Shown here: in pieces, positions 45,829-54,023 of the stretch
Numbering within the stretch: position 1 is the first letter of the stretch
How the letters are laid out: the number at the start of each line of letters is the position of its first letter
The notes under the pieces: model-generated
Databases searched by the model: none
Told to the model about the DNA's origin: nothing
What the model saw: the letters and a program-made list of their open reading frames with translations, nothing else
Program-made: the position numbers and the translations under genes
Assembly: GCF_023073915.1 (NCBI RefSeq)
Contig: NZ_JADPKK010000022.1
Span: 992,001 to 1,056,000, forward strand
Source of the DNA: Bradyrhizobium sp. 149
GTDB taxonomy: Bacteria > Pseudomonadota > Alphaproteobacteria > Rhizobiales > Xanthobacteraceae
Reading direction: 5' to 3'
Length of the DNA stretch: 64,000 nucleotides

Positions 45829-47163
45829 TCAGTCCGTCGTGACAGCGGTTTCCATGTCAGTGGGATCGATCTGCTTGGCGAGGTTGGCGTTGAGCTTGTC
45901 GCGATCGAGTTCGCCCTCCCACCAGGCGACGATCACGCAGGCAACGCCGTTGCCGCACAGATTGGTCAGCGCGCGGCACTCGCTCATGAACTTGTCGATG
46001 CCGAGCACGATCGCCATGCCCGGCACGAGGCGCGGATCGACCACGGCGAGCGTCGCCGCCAACGTGATGAAGCCCGCACCTGTGATGCCCGAGGCGCCTT
46101 TCGAGGTCAGCATCGCCACCACCAGGATGGTGAGTTGCTGGCCGAAGCTGAGATCGACGCCCAGCGCCTGCGCGATGAACAGCGTCGCCAGCGTCATGTA
46201 GATGTTGGTGCCGTCAAGGTTGAAGGAATAGCCCGTGGGCACCACGAGGCCGACCACCGACTTGGAGCAGCCAAGGCGTTCGAGCTTTTCCATCAGTGAC
46301 GGCAGCGCGCTTTCCGAGGACGAGGTGCCGAGCACGATCAGCAGCTCGTCCTTGATGTAGGCGAGAAACTTGAAGATCGAGAAGCCGGCAAGGCGCGCGA
46401 CGATTCCGAGCACGACGAACACGAACAGCGCTGCCGTTGCGTAGAATGTCGCGATCAGCCCGAGAAGATTGCCCAGCGCCGTCGGGCCGTACACGCCGAT
46501 CGTATAGGCCATCGCGCCGAACGCCCCGATCGGCGCCGCGCGCATCACGATGGAGATGACGCCGAACACCGCATGCGCGGCGTCATCGATGAAGCTGCGG
46601 ATAGTGTGGCCGCGCTCGCCGAGCCCCATGATGGCGAAGCCGAACAGCACCGAGAACAGCAGCACCTGCAGGATCTCGCCTTGCGCGAAGGCGCCGACGA
46701 CAGTGTCCGGAATGACGTGCAGCACGAAGTCGACCGACTTTTGCGCCTTGGCCTGATCCGCGAATTTGGCGACCGCCTGCGCATTCGCCGCGGCATTGCC
46801 GAAGCCTGCGCCGGGCTTGACGAGGTTGCCGACCAGGAGGCCGATCACCAGGGCGAAGGTCGAGACGATCTCAAAATAGACCAGCGCCTTGACGCCGATG
46901 CGGCCGACCTTCTTGGCATCCTGGATGTGGGCGATGCCCGAGACCACGGTGCAGAAGATGATCGGCGCGATCACCATCTTGATCAGCTTGATGAAGCCGT
47001 CACCGAGCGCCTTGATCCATTCGTTCTTGGCGAAGTCCGGCCATAGCCAGCCGACGACGGCGCCGAGCACGATCGCGATCAGCACCTGGACATAGAGAAC
47101 CTTGTACCACGGCTTGGCGGCGGGCGGCGCGACCGGCGCCCCCACCATCGTTGTCGTCGTCAT
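45829..47163 (-). CDS. dctA: Dicarboxylate/cation symporter DctA-like
   Basis: 444 residues from the ATG at 47163, which has GGGGGAG about eight bases upstream. DAACS family: eight helices and two re-entrant hairpins, with the serine-rich HP1 tip LGTSSSESALPSLMEKL, the helix 7 motif YSFNLDGTNIYMT and HP2 LTSKGASGITGAGFI. It imports succinate, malate or fumarate with protons or sodium. In rhizobia DctA fuels nitrogen-fixing bacteroids. No dctBD regulatory genes are adjacent. Confidence 0.93.
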   Translation of the reverse strand: MTTTTMVGAPVAPPAAKPWYKVLYVQVLIAIVLGAVVGWLWPDFAKNEWIKALGDGFIKLIKMVIAPIIFCTVVSGIAHIQDAKKVGRIGVKALVYFEIVSTFALVIGLLVGNLVKPGAGFGNAAANAQAVAKFADQAKAQKSVDFVLHVIPDTVVGAFAQGEILQVLLFSVLFGFAIMGLGERGHTIRSFIDDAAHAVFGVISIVMRAAPIGAFGAMAYTIGVYGPTALGNLLGLIATFYATAALFVFVVLGIVARLAGFSIFKFLAYIKDELLIVLGTSSSESALPSLMEKLERLGCSKSVVGLVVPTGYSFNLDGTNIYMTLATLFIAQALGVDLSFGQQLTILVVAMLTSKGASGITGAGFITLAATLAVVDPRLVPGMAIVLGIDKFMSECRALTNLCGNGVACVIVAWWEGELDRDKLNANLAKQIDPTDMETAVTTD

Positions 47164-47247
47164 CGTTTCACTCCCCCTCAAAACGCCAGGCCAGCCAAGA
47201 TCAACTCGGCCGGCCCTGTCAATTGGAACTGCTCGTTATTGCGCGTT

Positions 47248-47859
47248 TTACCCGCGACCGACGACCCGGCGTATCGCCGGCATCAACGCCGCGCCCAGCG
47301 CGTTCTTGACCAGCGACGCCGCAATGAACGGCATCAGCCCGACCTGCCACGCCTTCGCGGCGCCCAGGCCGAGGCCGAAGGCCAGCCAGCCAAAGCCGGC
47401 GGCCAGAATGAGGATGTGGCCGACGGCCATGGCCGCAAACAGCCGCACCACGCTGCGATCCCAGCCGCGCTCCGCGAGCCAGCCGGTGACGAAGGCGGCG
47501 CCAATGAAGCCGAACAGATAGCCCGCGGTCGACCCGACCAGCGGTGCAATTCCACCGACCGGGCCGGCGAACACCGGCAGGCCCATCGCGCCCTCAGCGA
47601 GGTAGGCGATCATGGTTGCGCTGCCAAGCCGCCAGCCATAGGCGGCACCAATCATCAACACCACCAGCGTCTGCAATGTCATGGGCACGTAAGGCAGCGG
47701 CAGGTTCACCTTGGCTGACAGCGCCATCAAAGCGGTGCCGAGCGCAATCAGCACGACAGCGCGCAAGGCGCCGACGGTTTCACCCGGCCGGATCGGCCAC
47801 ATCAATGCGGCGAGAGGAGAATGCGGCGTGGCGACGGACGGGAGGGAACGGTCGGGCAA
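47248..47859 (-). CDS. bioY: Biotin transporter substrate-binding subunit BioY
   Basis: 203 residues with six hydrophobic helices. BioY signature seen in LPLPYVPMTLQTLVVLMIGAAYG and the conserved loop GLPVFAGPVGGIAPLVGSTAGY. As S component of an ECF transporter, it binds biotin; in many proteobacteria it stands without bioMN, as here. The start is TTG at 47859 with GGAG six bases upstream. It lies 66 bases after an aminotransferase gene, and TTCGAA-type repeats occupy the gap. Confidence 0.92.
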   Translation of the reverse strand: MPDRSLPSVATPHSPLAALMWPIRPGETVGALRAVVLIALGTALMALSAKVNLPLPYVPMTLQTLVVLMIGAAYGWRLGSATMIAYLAEGAMGLPVFAGPVGGIAPLVGSTAGYLFGFIGAAFVTGWLAERGWDRSVVRLFAAMAVGHILILAAGFGWLAFGLGLGAAKAWQVGLMPFIAASLVKNALGAALMPAIRRVVGRG

Positions 47860-47877
47860 GATGAACTCCGCAGGGCT

Positions 47878-47918
47878 GTTTTCGAAACGGATGTTTTCGA
47901 AGAACGGCTGTCGAAAAC
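47878..47918. repeat. TTTTCGAAA-type repeats upstream of bioY
   Basis: The 41 bases contain TTCGAA at 47881-47886, TTCGAA at 47896-47901 and (G)TCGAAA at 47910-47916, each in a GTTTTCGAA-like context and 14-15 bases apart. They lie between the aminotransferase stop and bioY, near the expected operator position. They do not match the BioR box TTATMKATAA. Confidence 0.55.
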
Positions 47919-47924
47919 TCGCGG

Positions 47925-49112
47925 CTATTTAAGCCAGTCAGCGATCCGGTCAACTGCTTCCCGCATCTCCTCAGCCGAACGCGCATAAGAAAGCCGTATG
48001 AATGAACGACCATGGACGGGATCGAAGTCGAGGCCGGGCGTGACCGCGACATGGGCCTGCTCCAGCATCTGCTTGGCGAACTCGAAACTGTCGGCGGTGA
48101 AGTCCGAGACGTCCGCATAGAGATAGAAGGCGCCGTCGGCCGGCAGGAACCTGGTCAGGCCGGCCTTGGGCAATCCCTCGATCAGGATGCGCCGGTTTTC
48201 CTGATAGCCATGCTTGATCTCCTCCATCTCGGCCGCGCCGTCGAAGGCGGCTTCGGCTGCGATCTGCGACAGCGACGGCACCGAGATCGACAGGTTCTGC
48301 TGGAGCCGTTCGATCGGCCGCACCAGGATCTCGGGCACGACCATCCAGCCGACGCGCCACCCCGTCATGCAGAAATACTTCGAGAACGAGTTGATCACGA
48401 GCGCGTGGTCCGACAGCGCCGCCGCCGTCACCGCCGGAAACGCGTAGTCGAGTCCGTGATAGATCTCGTCCGAGATGAAACGGATGCCCGCGTCTTCCGC
48501 CGCCGCGATCAGCCCAGCGAGCGCCTCGCGGGACATCATCGTCCCGGTCGGATTGGCGGGGCTACCGACCAGCACGCCCTTCAGCGGCGCCTTGCGATGG
48601 GCGGCCAGCAGCGCCTCGCCGGTCAGCGCATGGCGCGTCTCGTTGGTGGTCTCGATCAGCACCGGCTCGCAGCCGAGCGCGGACAGGATATGACGGTAGG
48701 GCGGATAACCCGGCACGGTCACGGCGACGCGGTCGCCCGGCTCGAACATTGCCAGGAAAGCCAGAATGAACCCGCCGGAGGAGCCGGTGGTCACCACGAT
48801 CCGCTCGGGGCTGACGTCACAGCCATAGGCATCGCGATAGTGCCGCGCGATGCGCTCGCGCAGGCTGGGGATGCCGAGCGCGGAGGTATAATCGATCCGC
48901 CCTGCCTCAAGCGCCGCATGGGCGGCCGCAATCGCGGTCTTTGGCGCGCCGGCGGCGGGCTGGCCCACCTCCATGTGGATGACATGGCCCCCGGCCGCCT
49001 CGATTCGAGCCGCCGCGGCCATGACATCCATCACCATGAACGGGGGAACATCGCTGCGGTGGGAGGGCTCGAGCCACTGCCCCAACCGGTTCCTCAATGT
49101 CGCATCGTGCAT
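47925..49112 (-). CDS. PLP-dependent aminotransferase, class I/II
   Basis: 395 residues. Fold-type I aminotransferase: substrate Asn in SPANPTGT, Asp/Tyr of the cofactor pocket in FISDEIYHGLDY, Schiff-base Lys in NSFSKYFCMTGWRVGW, and the C-terminal carboxylate Arg in FIRLSYARS. Substrate unknown, aspartate/aromatic-like. Start ATG 49112 (MHDATLRNRLGQW). It shares the strand with bioY and may be co-transcribed; no biotin-synthesis link is visible. Confidence 0.92.
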   Translation of the reverse strand: MHDATLRNRLGQWLEPSHRSDVPPFMVMDVMAAAARIEAAGGHVIHMEVGQPAAGAPKTAIAAAHAALEAGRIDYTSALGIPSLRERIARHYRDAYGCDVSPERIVVTTGSSGGFILAFLAMFEPGDRVAVTVPGYPPYRHILSALGCEPVLIETTNETRHALTGEALLAAHRKAPLKGVLVGSPANPTGTMMSREALAGLIAAAEDAGIRFISDEIYHGLDYAFPAVTAAALSDHALVINSFSKYFCMTGWRVGWMVVPEILVRPIERLQQNLSISVPSLSQIAAEAAFDGAAEMEEIKHGYQENRRILIEGLPKAGLTRFLPADGAFYLYADVSDFTADSFEFAKQMLEQAHVAVTPGLDFDPVHGRSFIRLSYARSAEEMREAVDRIADWLK

Positions 49113-49281
49113 CGATTTCTGCTATTCGCTGGCGGACCGGTCCGTCCGGCCCGGGAACGGGGTGCTTGCGCCCCAGACTGGCCGCATTGTACGGCTCATA
49201 AGGGGCACGGCTCTTGAGGGGTATGGCTCAAAGGGCATATCGCGTATCCGGGCCGCCGCCAATCGCCAAAACCAATCACGA

Positions 49282-49337
49282 AACTGCTTGACCAAAACTG
49301 CTTGACCAAGACCGTTTGACCCAGACCGCTTGATGTT
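49282..49337 (+). repeat. Four 14-bp tandem units running into the M48 protease start
   Basis: Units AACTGCTTGACCAA, AACTGCTTGACCAA, GACCGTTTGACCCA and GACCGCTTGATGTT at 14-base steps; the first two are identical. The last overlaps the ATG at 49333. The shared core ACCAAGAC (ACCAAAAC, ACCAAGAC, ACCCAGAC at 49291, 49305 and 49319) also recurs downstream of the gene. Confidence 0.8.
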
Positions 49338-50736
49338 GCTCCCGATCGCATTGCGCAAGAAGGCCACCGCCCTCACCTCCCTCGTGGCGGCGGCTGCGAT
49401 CGCGCTGACGCCGTTCTCGGCCGCACGTGCGCAGGCCAAGGGGCCGCCGGTCCTGCGCGACACCGAGACCGAGCAGTTGCTGCGCGAATACACGCGCCCG
49501 ATCCTGCGCGTCGCCGGTCTGGAAAAGCAGAACATCCAGATGGTGATCGTCAACGAGGGCTCGTTCAACGCGTTCGTCGCGGACGGACGCCGCATCTTCG
49601 TCAACTACGGCGCGATCCTGCAGTCGGAGACGCCGAACCAGATCATCGGCGTGCTCGCGCACGAGACCGGGCATCTGGCCGGTGGTCATTTGTCCAAGCT
49701 GCGCGAACAGCTTGCCAACGCCCAGACCCAGATGATCATCGCGATGCTGCTCGGCGCCGGCGCGATGGCCGTGGGCAGCACCCGCGGCAGCGGCAGCGCC
49801 GGCAACAATGGCCTTGCCAATGCTGGAGCCGCCGCCATCGCCGGCCCGCAGGAGATGATCCGTCGTACGCTGCTGTCCTACCAGCGCCAGCAGGAGGAGA
49901 ACGCCGACCGCGCCGGCGTGAAATTCCTGACTGCGACCCAGCAATCGCCGAAGGGCATGTACGAGACTTTCAAGCGCTTCACCAGCGAGAGCCTGTTCGC
50001 TGCACGCGGCGCCGATCCCTATCTGCAGTCGCACCCGATGCCCGCCGAGCGCGTCGCTTCACTCCAGGAGTTCGCCAGCGCCAGCCCTTATTGGGACAAG
50101 AAGGACGATGCCGCGCTCCAGCTCCGCCATGACATGGTCCGCGCCAAGATCTCCGCCTTCATGGAGCGGCCGGAGACGGTGTACCGCCGCTATCCCCTGA
50201 CCAACGACAGCATGCCGGCGCGCTATGCCCGCGCCATCAGCACCTATCTGCACGGGGATTTGCGCAGCGCGCTCGCCCAGATCGACGCGCTGATTCAGGT
50301 CCAGCCCAACAATGCGTATTTTTACGAGGTGCGCGGCCAGGCCCTGCTGGAGGGTGGCAAGCCGGCCGAGGCGATCCCTGCCCTGCGCAAGGCTGTCGCA
50401 CTTTCGAACAATGCGCCCCTCATCGAGATGTTACTTGGGCAGGCTCTGGTTGGGTCCGATAATAAGGCCTACACCGATGATGCCGTTCGGATTCTCCGGG
50501 CCGCGGTGGCACGGGAACCGGAGGCTGCGCTCGGCTACATGCAGCTCGCGATGGCCTATGGCCGGAAGGGCGACTATGCCGAGGCGGATCTGGCGTCGGC
50601 ACAGGCCGCTTATCTGCGCGGCGACAACAAGACCGCCCGCGAGCTTGCGACGCGCGCGAAAACCCGTTTCGCCGTCGGCACGCCTGGGTGGGTCAAGGCC
50701 GATGACATCGTGGCGTCAAAATCGCCGCGCAACTAG
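49333..50736 (+). CDS. Periplasmic M48 metalloprotease with TPR region (BepA-like)
   Basis: 467 residues. Signal peptide (about 1-34, ending ARAQA), M48 zinc protease domain with HETGH (110-114) and third ligand Glu in QQEENADRAG (about 197), followed by tetratricopeptide-like helices (about 270-440: SALAQIDALIQVQPNNAYFYEVRGQALLEGG). BepA-type proteases remove or help fold LptD and other outer-membrane beta-barrel precursors. A TTG at 49330 immediately precedes the ATG. It is followed by a DsbA-like gene, which fits a role in envelope disulfide protein quality control. Confidence 0.93.
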   Translation: MLLPIALRKKATALTSLVAAAAIALTPFSAARAQAKGPPVLRDTETEQLLREYTRPILRVAGLEKQNIQMVIVNEGSFNAFVADGRRIFVNYGAILQSETPNQIIGVLAHETGHLAGGHLSKLREQLANAQTQMIIAMLLGAGAMAVGSTRGSGSAGNNGLANAGAAAIAGPQEMIRRTLLSYQRQQEENADRAGVKFLTATQQSPKGMYETFKRFTSESLFAARGADPYLQSHPMPAERVASLQEFASASPYWDKKDDAALQLRHDMVRAKISAFMERPETVYRRYPLTNDSMPARYARAISTYLHGDLRSALAQIDALIQVQPNNAYFYEVRGQALLEGGKPAEAIPALRKAVALSNNAPLIEMLLGQALVGSDNKAYTDDAVRILRAAVAREPEAALGYMQLAMAYGRKGDYAEADLASAQAAYLRGDNKTARELATRAKTRFAVGTPGWVKADDIVASKSPRN

Positions 50737-50737
50737 C

Positions 50738-50782
50738 GCGACCAAGACTAACGTGATCAAGACCAACTCGACCAAGACGACG
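50738..50782 (+). repeat. Three 15-bp tandem units after the M48 protease gene
   Basis: GCGACCAAGACTAAC, GTGATCAAGACCAAC and TCGACCAAGACGACG at exact 15-base steps, beginning two bases after the stop codon. The core ACCAAGAC matches the repeats before the gene. Confidence 0.75.
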
Positions 50783-50864
50783 CCTTGCGCCACGACGTCA
50801 CGACAACGAGCCTAAGTCCGCCGGGACGTTTTCCGAAACCTGCTTTGGATAAGAGGATTTGCCT

Positions 50865-51632
50865 ATGCCTTCGCTGCGCCTGCTTGCTCCCGCGCTGTTT
50901 GCGCTCGCCATGTTCGGCGCGGCCGCGCCCGCGTCGGCCGACAGCTTCTCCGATGCTCAGCGCACCGACATCGAGGCGATCATCAAGAACTATCTCGTCA
51001 CCCATCCCGAGGTGCTCGAGGAAGCGATGACCGAGCTCACCAAGCGCCAGGCTACGGCCGAGACGCAGAAGCACGAGGCCAGCATCGCGCAGAATTCCGA
51101 CGCGATCTTCAACTCGCCGCGCCAGGTCGTGCTCGGCAACAAGGACGGCGACGTCACCTTCGTCGAGTTCTTCGACTACAATTGCGGCTACTGCAAGCGC
51201 GCGATGGACGACATGCTCACCCTCATGAAGGCCGATCCGAAGCTGAAGGTGGTGCTGAAGGAGTTTCCGGTGCTGAGCCAGGGCTCGGTCGAAGCAGCCC
51301 AGGTCGCCGTCGCCGTGCGCATGCAGGATCCCTCCGGCAAGAAATATCTCGATTTCCATCAGAAGCTGCTCGGCGGTCGTGGCGCGGCCGACAAGGCGCG
51401 CGCGCTTCAGGCGGCCAAGGAAGCCGGCCTCGACACCGCCAAGATCGAGAAGGACATCGGCAGCGCCGAGGTGCGCAGCACCATCGAGGAGAACTTCAAG
51501 CTCGCCGAAGCCATGGGCATGAACGGCACGCCGAGCTACGTGATCGGCAAGCAGATCGTTGTCGGCGCCGTCGGTGTCGAAAGCCTCAAGGAAAAGATCG
51601 GCATCGCCCGCTGCGGCAAGGCGACTTGTTAA
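50865..51632 (+). CDS. Periplasmic DsbA/ScsC-like thiol-disulfide protein
   Basis: 255 residues. Signal peptide (about 1-26), an N-terminal helical stalk (DAQRTDIEAIIKNYLVTHPEV) like the oligomerisation arm of ScsC/BdbD-type proteins, and a thioredoxin fold with the active site CGYC (Cys107, Cys110) and cis-Pro in GTPSYVIG. Such trimeric proteins act as isomerases rather than simple oxidases. Two extra cysteines form a CGKATC end at the very C-terminus. The ATG at 50865 has AAGAGGA eight bases upstream. It lies 128 bases after the M48 protease gene. Confidence 0.92.
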   Translation: MPSLRLLAPALFALAMFGAAAPASADSFSDAQRTDIEAIIKNYLVTHPEVLEEAMTELTKRQATAETQKHEASIAQNSDAIFNSPRQVVLGNKDGDVTFVEFFDYNCGYCKRAMDDMLTLMKADPKLKVVLKEFPVLSQGSVEAAQVAVAVRMQDPSGKKYLDFHQKLLGGRGAADKARALQAAKEAGLDTAKIEKDIGSAEVRSTIEENFKLAEAMGMNGTPSYVIGKQIVVGAVGVESLKEKIGIARCGKATC

Positions 51633-51675
51633 AAGGCGACTTGCTGATCTGGCATTTACAACGACACGATGAGAC

Positions 51676-51704
51676 AAGGCCGGCTGATGAGCCGGCCTTT
51701 TTTG
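51676..51704 (+). terminator. Rho-independent terminator of the DsbA-like gene
   Basis: AAGGCCGGCT-GATG-AGCCGGCCTT followed by TTTTG, a perfect 10-bp stem 43 bases after the stop. Confidence 0.93.
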
Positions 51705-51797
51705 TTTGCACTGCTTTCATCGCGAACGTGGCGCGAATCCGACGTACGCATTCATCTCGCGTTTAGGAAACAAATGCCGCGGAACCCCCGATGTTCC

Positions 51798-51822
51798 GGA
51801 ACAACTCAAATCTCCTTTCGTT
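51798..51822 (+). promoter_or_regulatory. Sigma-EcfG (general stress response) promoter of the DUF1236 gene
   Basis: GGAAC at 51798-51802, 16 bases, CGTT at 51819-51822: an exact match to the alphaproteobacterial EcfG promoter. Predicted start near 51830, 37 bases before the ATG at 51867. A palindromic GGAAC...GTTCC (51781-51797) lies just upstream. Confidence 0.82.
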
Positions 51823-51866
51823 GTCGGCGCGGGCAATGACGCAAAGAAACACGTGAGGAGAATTCC

Positions 51867-52742
51867 ATGTCTAACCGCTTTATGATCTCGGTTGCCGCAC
51901 TCGCGCTCGTCGCGGGCACCGGTCTGGCAAACGCACAGGGCACCACGAACCGCGAGAGCGGTGGCGGCGCCGGCGGTGCGCAGATGCAGCATTCGCAGCC
52001 TTCCGGCGGCGGTGCCGACCGCGGCGGCTCGATGGGCCGCGAATCCTCCGGCGCCGAGAAGGGCACCGTTGGCCAGGCGGGCGGCTCCAGCAGCATGAAG
52101 TCCGGCACGTCTGCCGAGGACAAGTCCTCCGGCGCGACCAAGGACGAGCACTCCGGCGGAGCGATGAACAAGAACGCGGCTGAGGACAAGGCCGGCGCCA
52201 CCAAGGGCCAGCGCACCGACGAACGCGCGCAGGGTCAGCAGGACAAGTCCCAGCAGGACAAGTCCAAGAGCATGAGCCAGGACACCAGCAAGTCCGGCCA
52301 GAAGGACAAGGACCAGAAGGCTGAGGGCAGCAAGAGCGGCACCTCGACCAACAACGCCGACAGCCGTCAGGGCACCGGCACGAGCACCAACCAGAATGCG
52401 CAGGGCCAGACCGGCACCAGCACCAACCAGAACGCCCAGGGTCAGGGTACAACCTCGACCACGGTCGGCCAGGCCGGCGCGGCTGCGAAACTTTCGACCG
52501 AGCAGCGCACGCAGATTACCTCCGTGATCCGCGAGGAGCGCGTGCGGCCCGTGACCAACGTCAACTTCTCGATCTCGGTCGGTACCCGCGTGCCGCGCGA
52601 GGGCATCGAGTTTCACGCCCTGCCGTCCCGCGTCGCCACCATCTATCCGGAGTGGCGGAGCTACAAGTACGTCCTGGTGCAGCAGCAGATCGTGATCGTC
52701 GATCCCAACACCTATGAGATCGTCGCCGTTCTCGACGTCTAA
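51867..52742 (+). CDS. Secreted DUF1236 protein, low-complexity, general stress regulon
   Basis: 291 residues. Signal peptide MSNRFMISVAALALVAGTGLANA (1-23), then about 190 residues rich in Gly, Ser, Gln, Lys and Thr with repeats such as GTSTNQNAQGQ twice, and a C-terminal DUF1236 domain (about 205-291, VRPVTNVNFSISVGTRVPR to IVAVLDV). The low-complexity part should be unfolded in the periplasm; DUF1236 resembles small beta-sandwich modules in stress-induced rhizobial proteins. Function unknown. An exact EcfG-type promoter precedes it. GAGGAG lies before the ATG. Confidence 0.88.
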   Translation: MSNRFMISVAALALVAGTGLANAQGTTNRESGGGAGGAQMQHSQPSGGGADRGGSMGRESSGAEKGTVGQAGGSSSMKSGTSAEDKSSGATKDEHSGGAMNKNAAEDKAGATKGQRTDERAQGQQDKSQQDKSKSMSQDTSKSGQKDKDQKAEGSKSGTSTNNADSRQGTGTSTNQNAQGQTGTSTNQNAQGQGTTSTTVGQAGAAAKLSTEQRTQITSVIREERVRPVTNVNFSISVGTRVPREGIEFHALPSRVATIYPEWRSYKYVLVQQQIVIVDPNTYEIVAVLDV

Positions 52743-52764
52743 GCCAAACCGGCAGTAACCTCGG

Positions 52765-52788
52765 AGGGCGGGCAGCGATGCCCGCCCT
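52765..52788 (+). terminator. Terminator of the DUF1236 gene
   Basis: AGGGCGGGCA-GCGA-TGCCCGCCCT, a perfect 10-bp stem 23 bases after the stop, then TTGCGTT. Confidence 0.8.
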
Positions 52789-52969
52789 TTGCGTTAGGCC
52801 GGCAGCCATGCTTCGGACTGGTTAACAAGCAATTTCCGCAGCTTCCGCACAGGTTTTTGCACCCCGGATGAGGTATCTGAAGCCGCCTCCGAGGTCCTTC
52901 AAGGCTTCCCCTGCGCCACTTTGTTACCTATAACCCCCGCCACGCCGAAGCACCTCTTGCGGGATTGGA

Positions 52970-53437
52970 ATGGCCGAACCAGCAACCGACACGATCCTTG
53001 TCCTGAACGGGCCGAACCTCAACATGTTGGGGACGCGCGAGCCCGAGAAATACGGACATGCGACGCTGGCCGACGTCGAGGCGCTGTGCCGGGAGAGCGC
53101 GGCGACGTTCGGTCTCAAGGCCGACTGCCGGCAGTCCAATCGAGAGGGCGAGCTGATCGACTTCATCCACGAGGCCTACGCCCGCAAGATGAAGGGCATC
53201 ATCATCAATGCCGGCGGCTATTCGCACACGTCGATCGCGCTGCACGACGCGCTGCTCGCGGTGCAGATCCCGACGGTCGAAGTGCACGTGACCAACATCC
53301 ATGCCCGCGAGAATTTCCGTCACCACTCCTATACCGCGCGCGCAGCCTTCGCCTCGCTCTGCGGTTTCGGCATCGAGGGCTACCGCCTCGCCATCCAGGG
53401 CCTTGCCGCCAAGCTCGGCATCAAGCCCAAAGCCTGA
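52970..53437 (+). CDS. aroQ: Type II 3-dehydroquinate dehydratase
   Basis: 155 residues. Third step of the shikimate pathway. Motifs: VLNGPNLNMLGTREPEKYG with the catalytic tyrosine, INAGGYSHTSIALHDALL and VEVHVTNIHARENFRHHS with the catalytic His. All key residues are present. It heads the aroQ-accB-accC group conserved in Rhizobiales and is preceded by 180 bases with an AT-rich TATAAC box at 52929. Confidence 0.97.
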   Translation: MAEPATDTILVLNGPNLNMLGTREPEKYGHATLADVEALCRESAATFGLKADCRQSNREGELIDFIHEAYARKMKGIIINAGGYSHTSIALHDALLAVQIPTVEVHVTNIHARENFRHHSYTARAAFASLCGFGIEGYRLAIQGLAAKLGIKPKA

Positions 53438-53474
53438 CGCTCCCCCTTCACACAGAACATTCGGATCAAACAAC

Positions 53475-53963
53475 ATGGCGCGCCAGCCAGACGACAAAGC
53501 AGCCGCAAAGTTTTCCAGCGAGGATTCCGCCCTCGTCCGCGAGCTCGCTTTGCTGCTTGACGAGACCAGCCTCACCGAGATCGAGATCGAGCGTGCCGGC
53601 CTGCGCCTGCGCGTCGCCCGCAACATCAGCGTCGCCGCGACCATGCCGATGCAGATGGCGGCCCCCCCCGCCGCTGTCCAGGCTGCCGCAGCTGCCGCCG
53701 TGCCAGCCGCCGCCGACCTGTCGAAGCACCCCGGCGCGGTGACCTCGCCGATGGTCGGCACCGCCTATTGGGCGCCGGAGCCCGGCGCCAAGCCGTTCAT
53801 CGAGGTCGGCAGCAAGGTCTCGGTCGGCCAGACGCTGCTGATCATCGAAGCCATGAAGACCATGAACCAGATCCCCTCGACGCGCGCTGGCACGGTGACG
53901 CAGATCCTGGTCGAGGACGGCCAGCCGGTCGAGTACGGCGAGCCGCTCGTGATCATTGAGTGA
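53475..53963 (+). CDS. accB: Biotin carboxyl carrier protein of acetyl-CoA carboxylase
   Basis: 162 residues. The biotinyl domain is C-terminal, with the modified lysine Lys128 in IIEAMKTMN (consensus EAMKxMN) and the thumb sequence KPFIEVGSKVSVGQ. A mobile Ala/Pro-rich linker (about 55-82) links it to the N-terminal region that docks the carboxylase complex. It carries carboxybiotin in fatty acid synthesis. It starts 37 bases after aroQ and precedes accC by 60. Confidence 0.97.
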   Translation: MARQPDDKAAAKFSSEDSALVRELALLLDETSLTEIEIERAGLRLRVARNISVAATMPMQMAAPPAAVQAAAAAAVPAAADLSKHPGAVTSPMVGTAYWAPEPGAKPFIEVGSKVSVGQTLLIIEAMKTMNQIPSTRAGTVTQILVEDGQPVEYGEPLVIIE

Positions 53964-54023
53964 CGGACGAGGGCGGCCATCACCGCCCTCGCCAATTCCC
54001 GCGCGTCAGTCCTTAAGGACACC

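Noticed and set aside
47225..47247. GGAAC...CGTT as a third EcfG promoter between bioY and dctA
   Set aside because: The spacer is 14 bases and the orientation (plus) points into the end of bioY, which lies on the minus strand.
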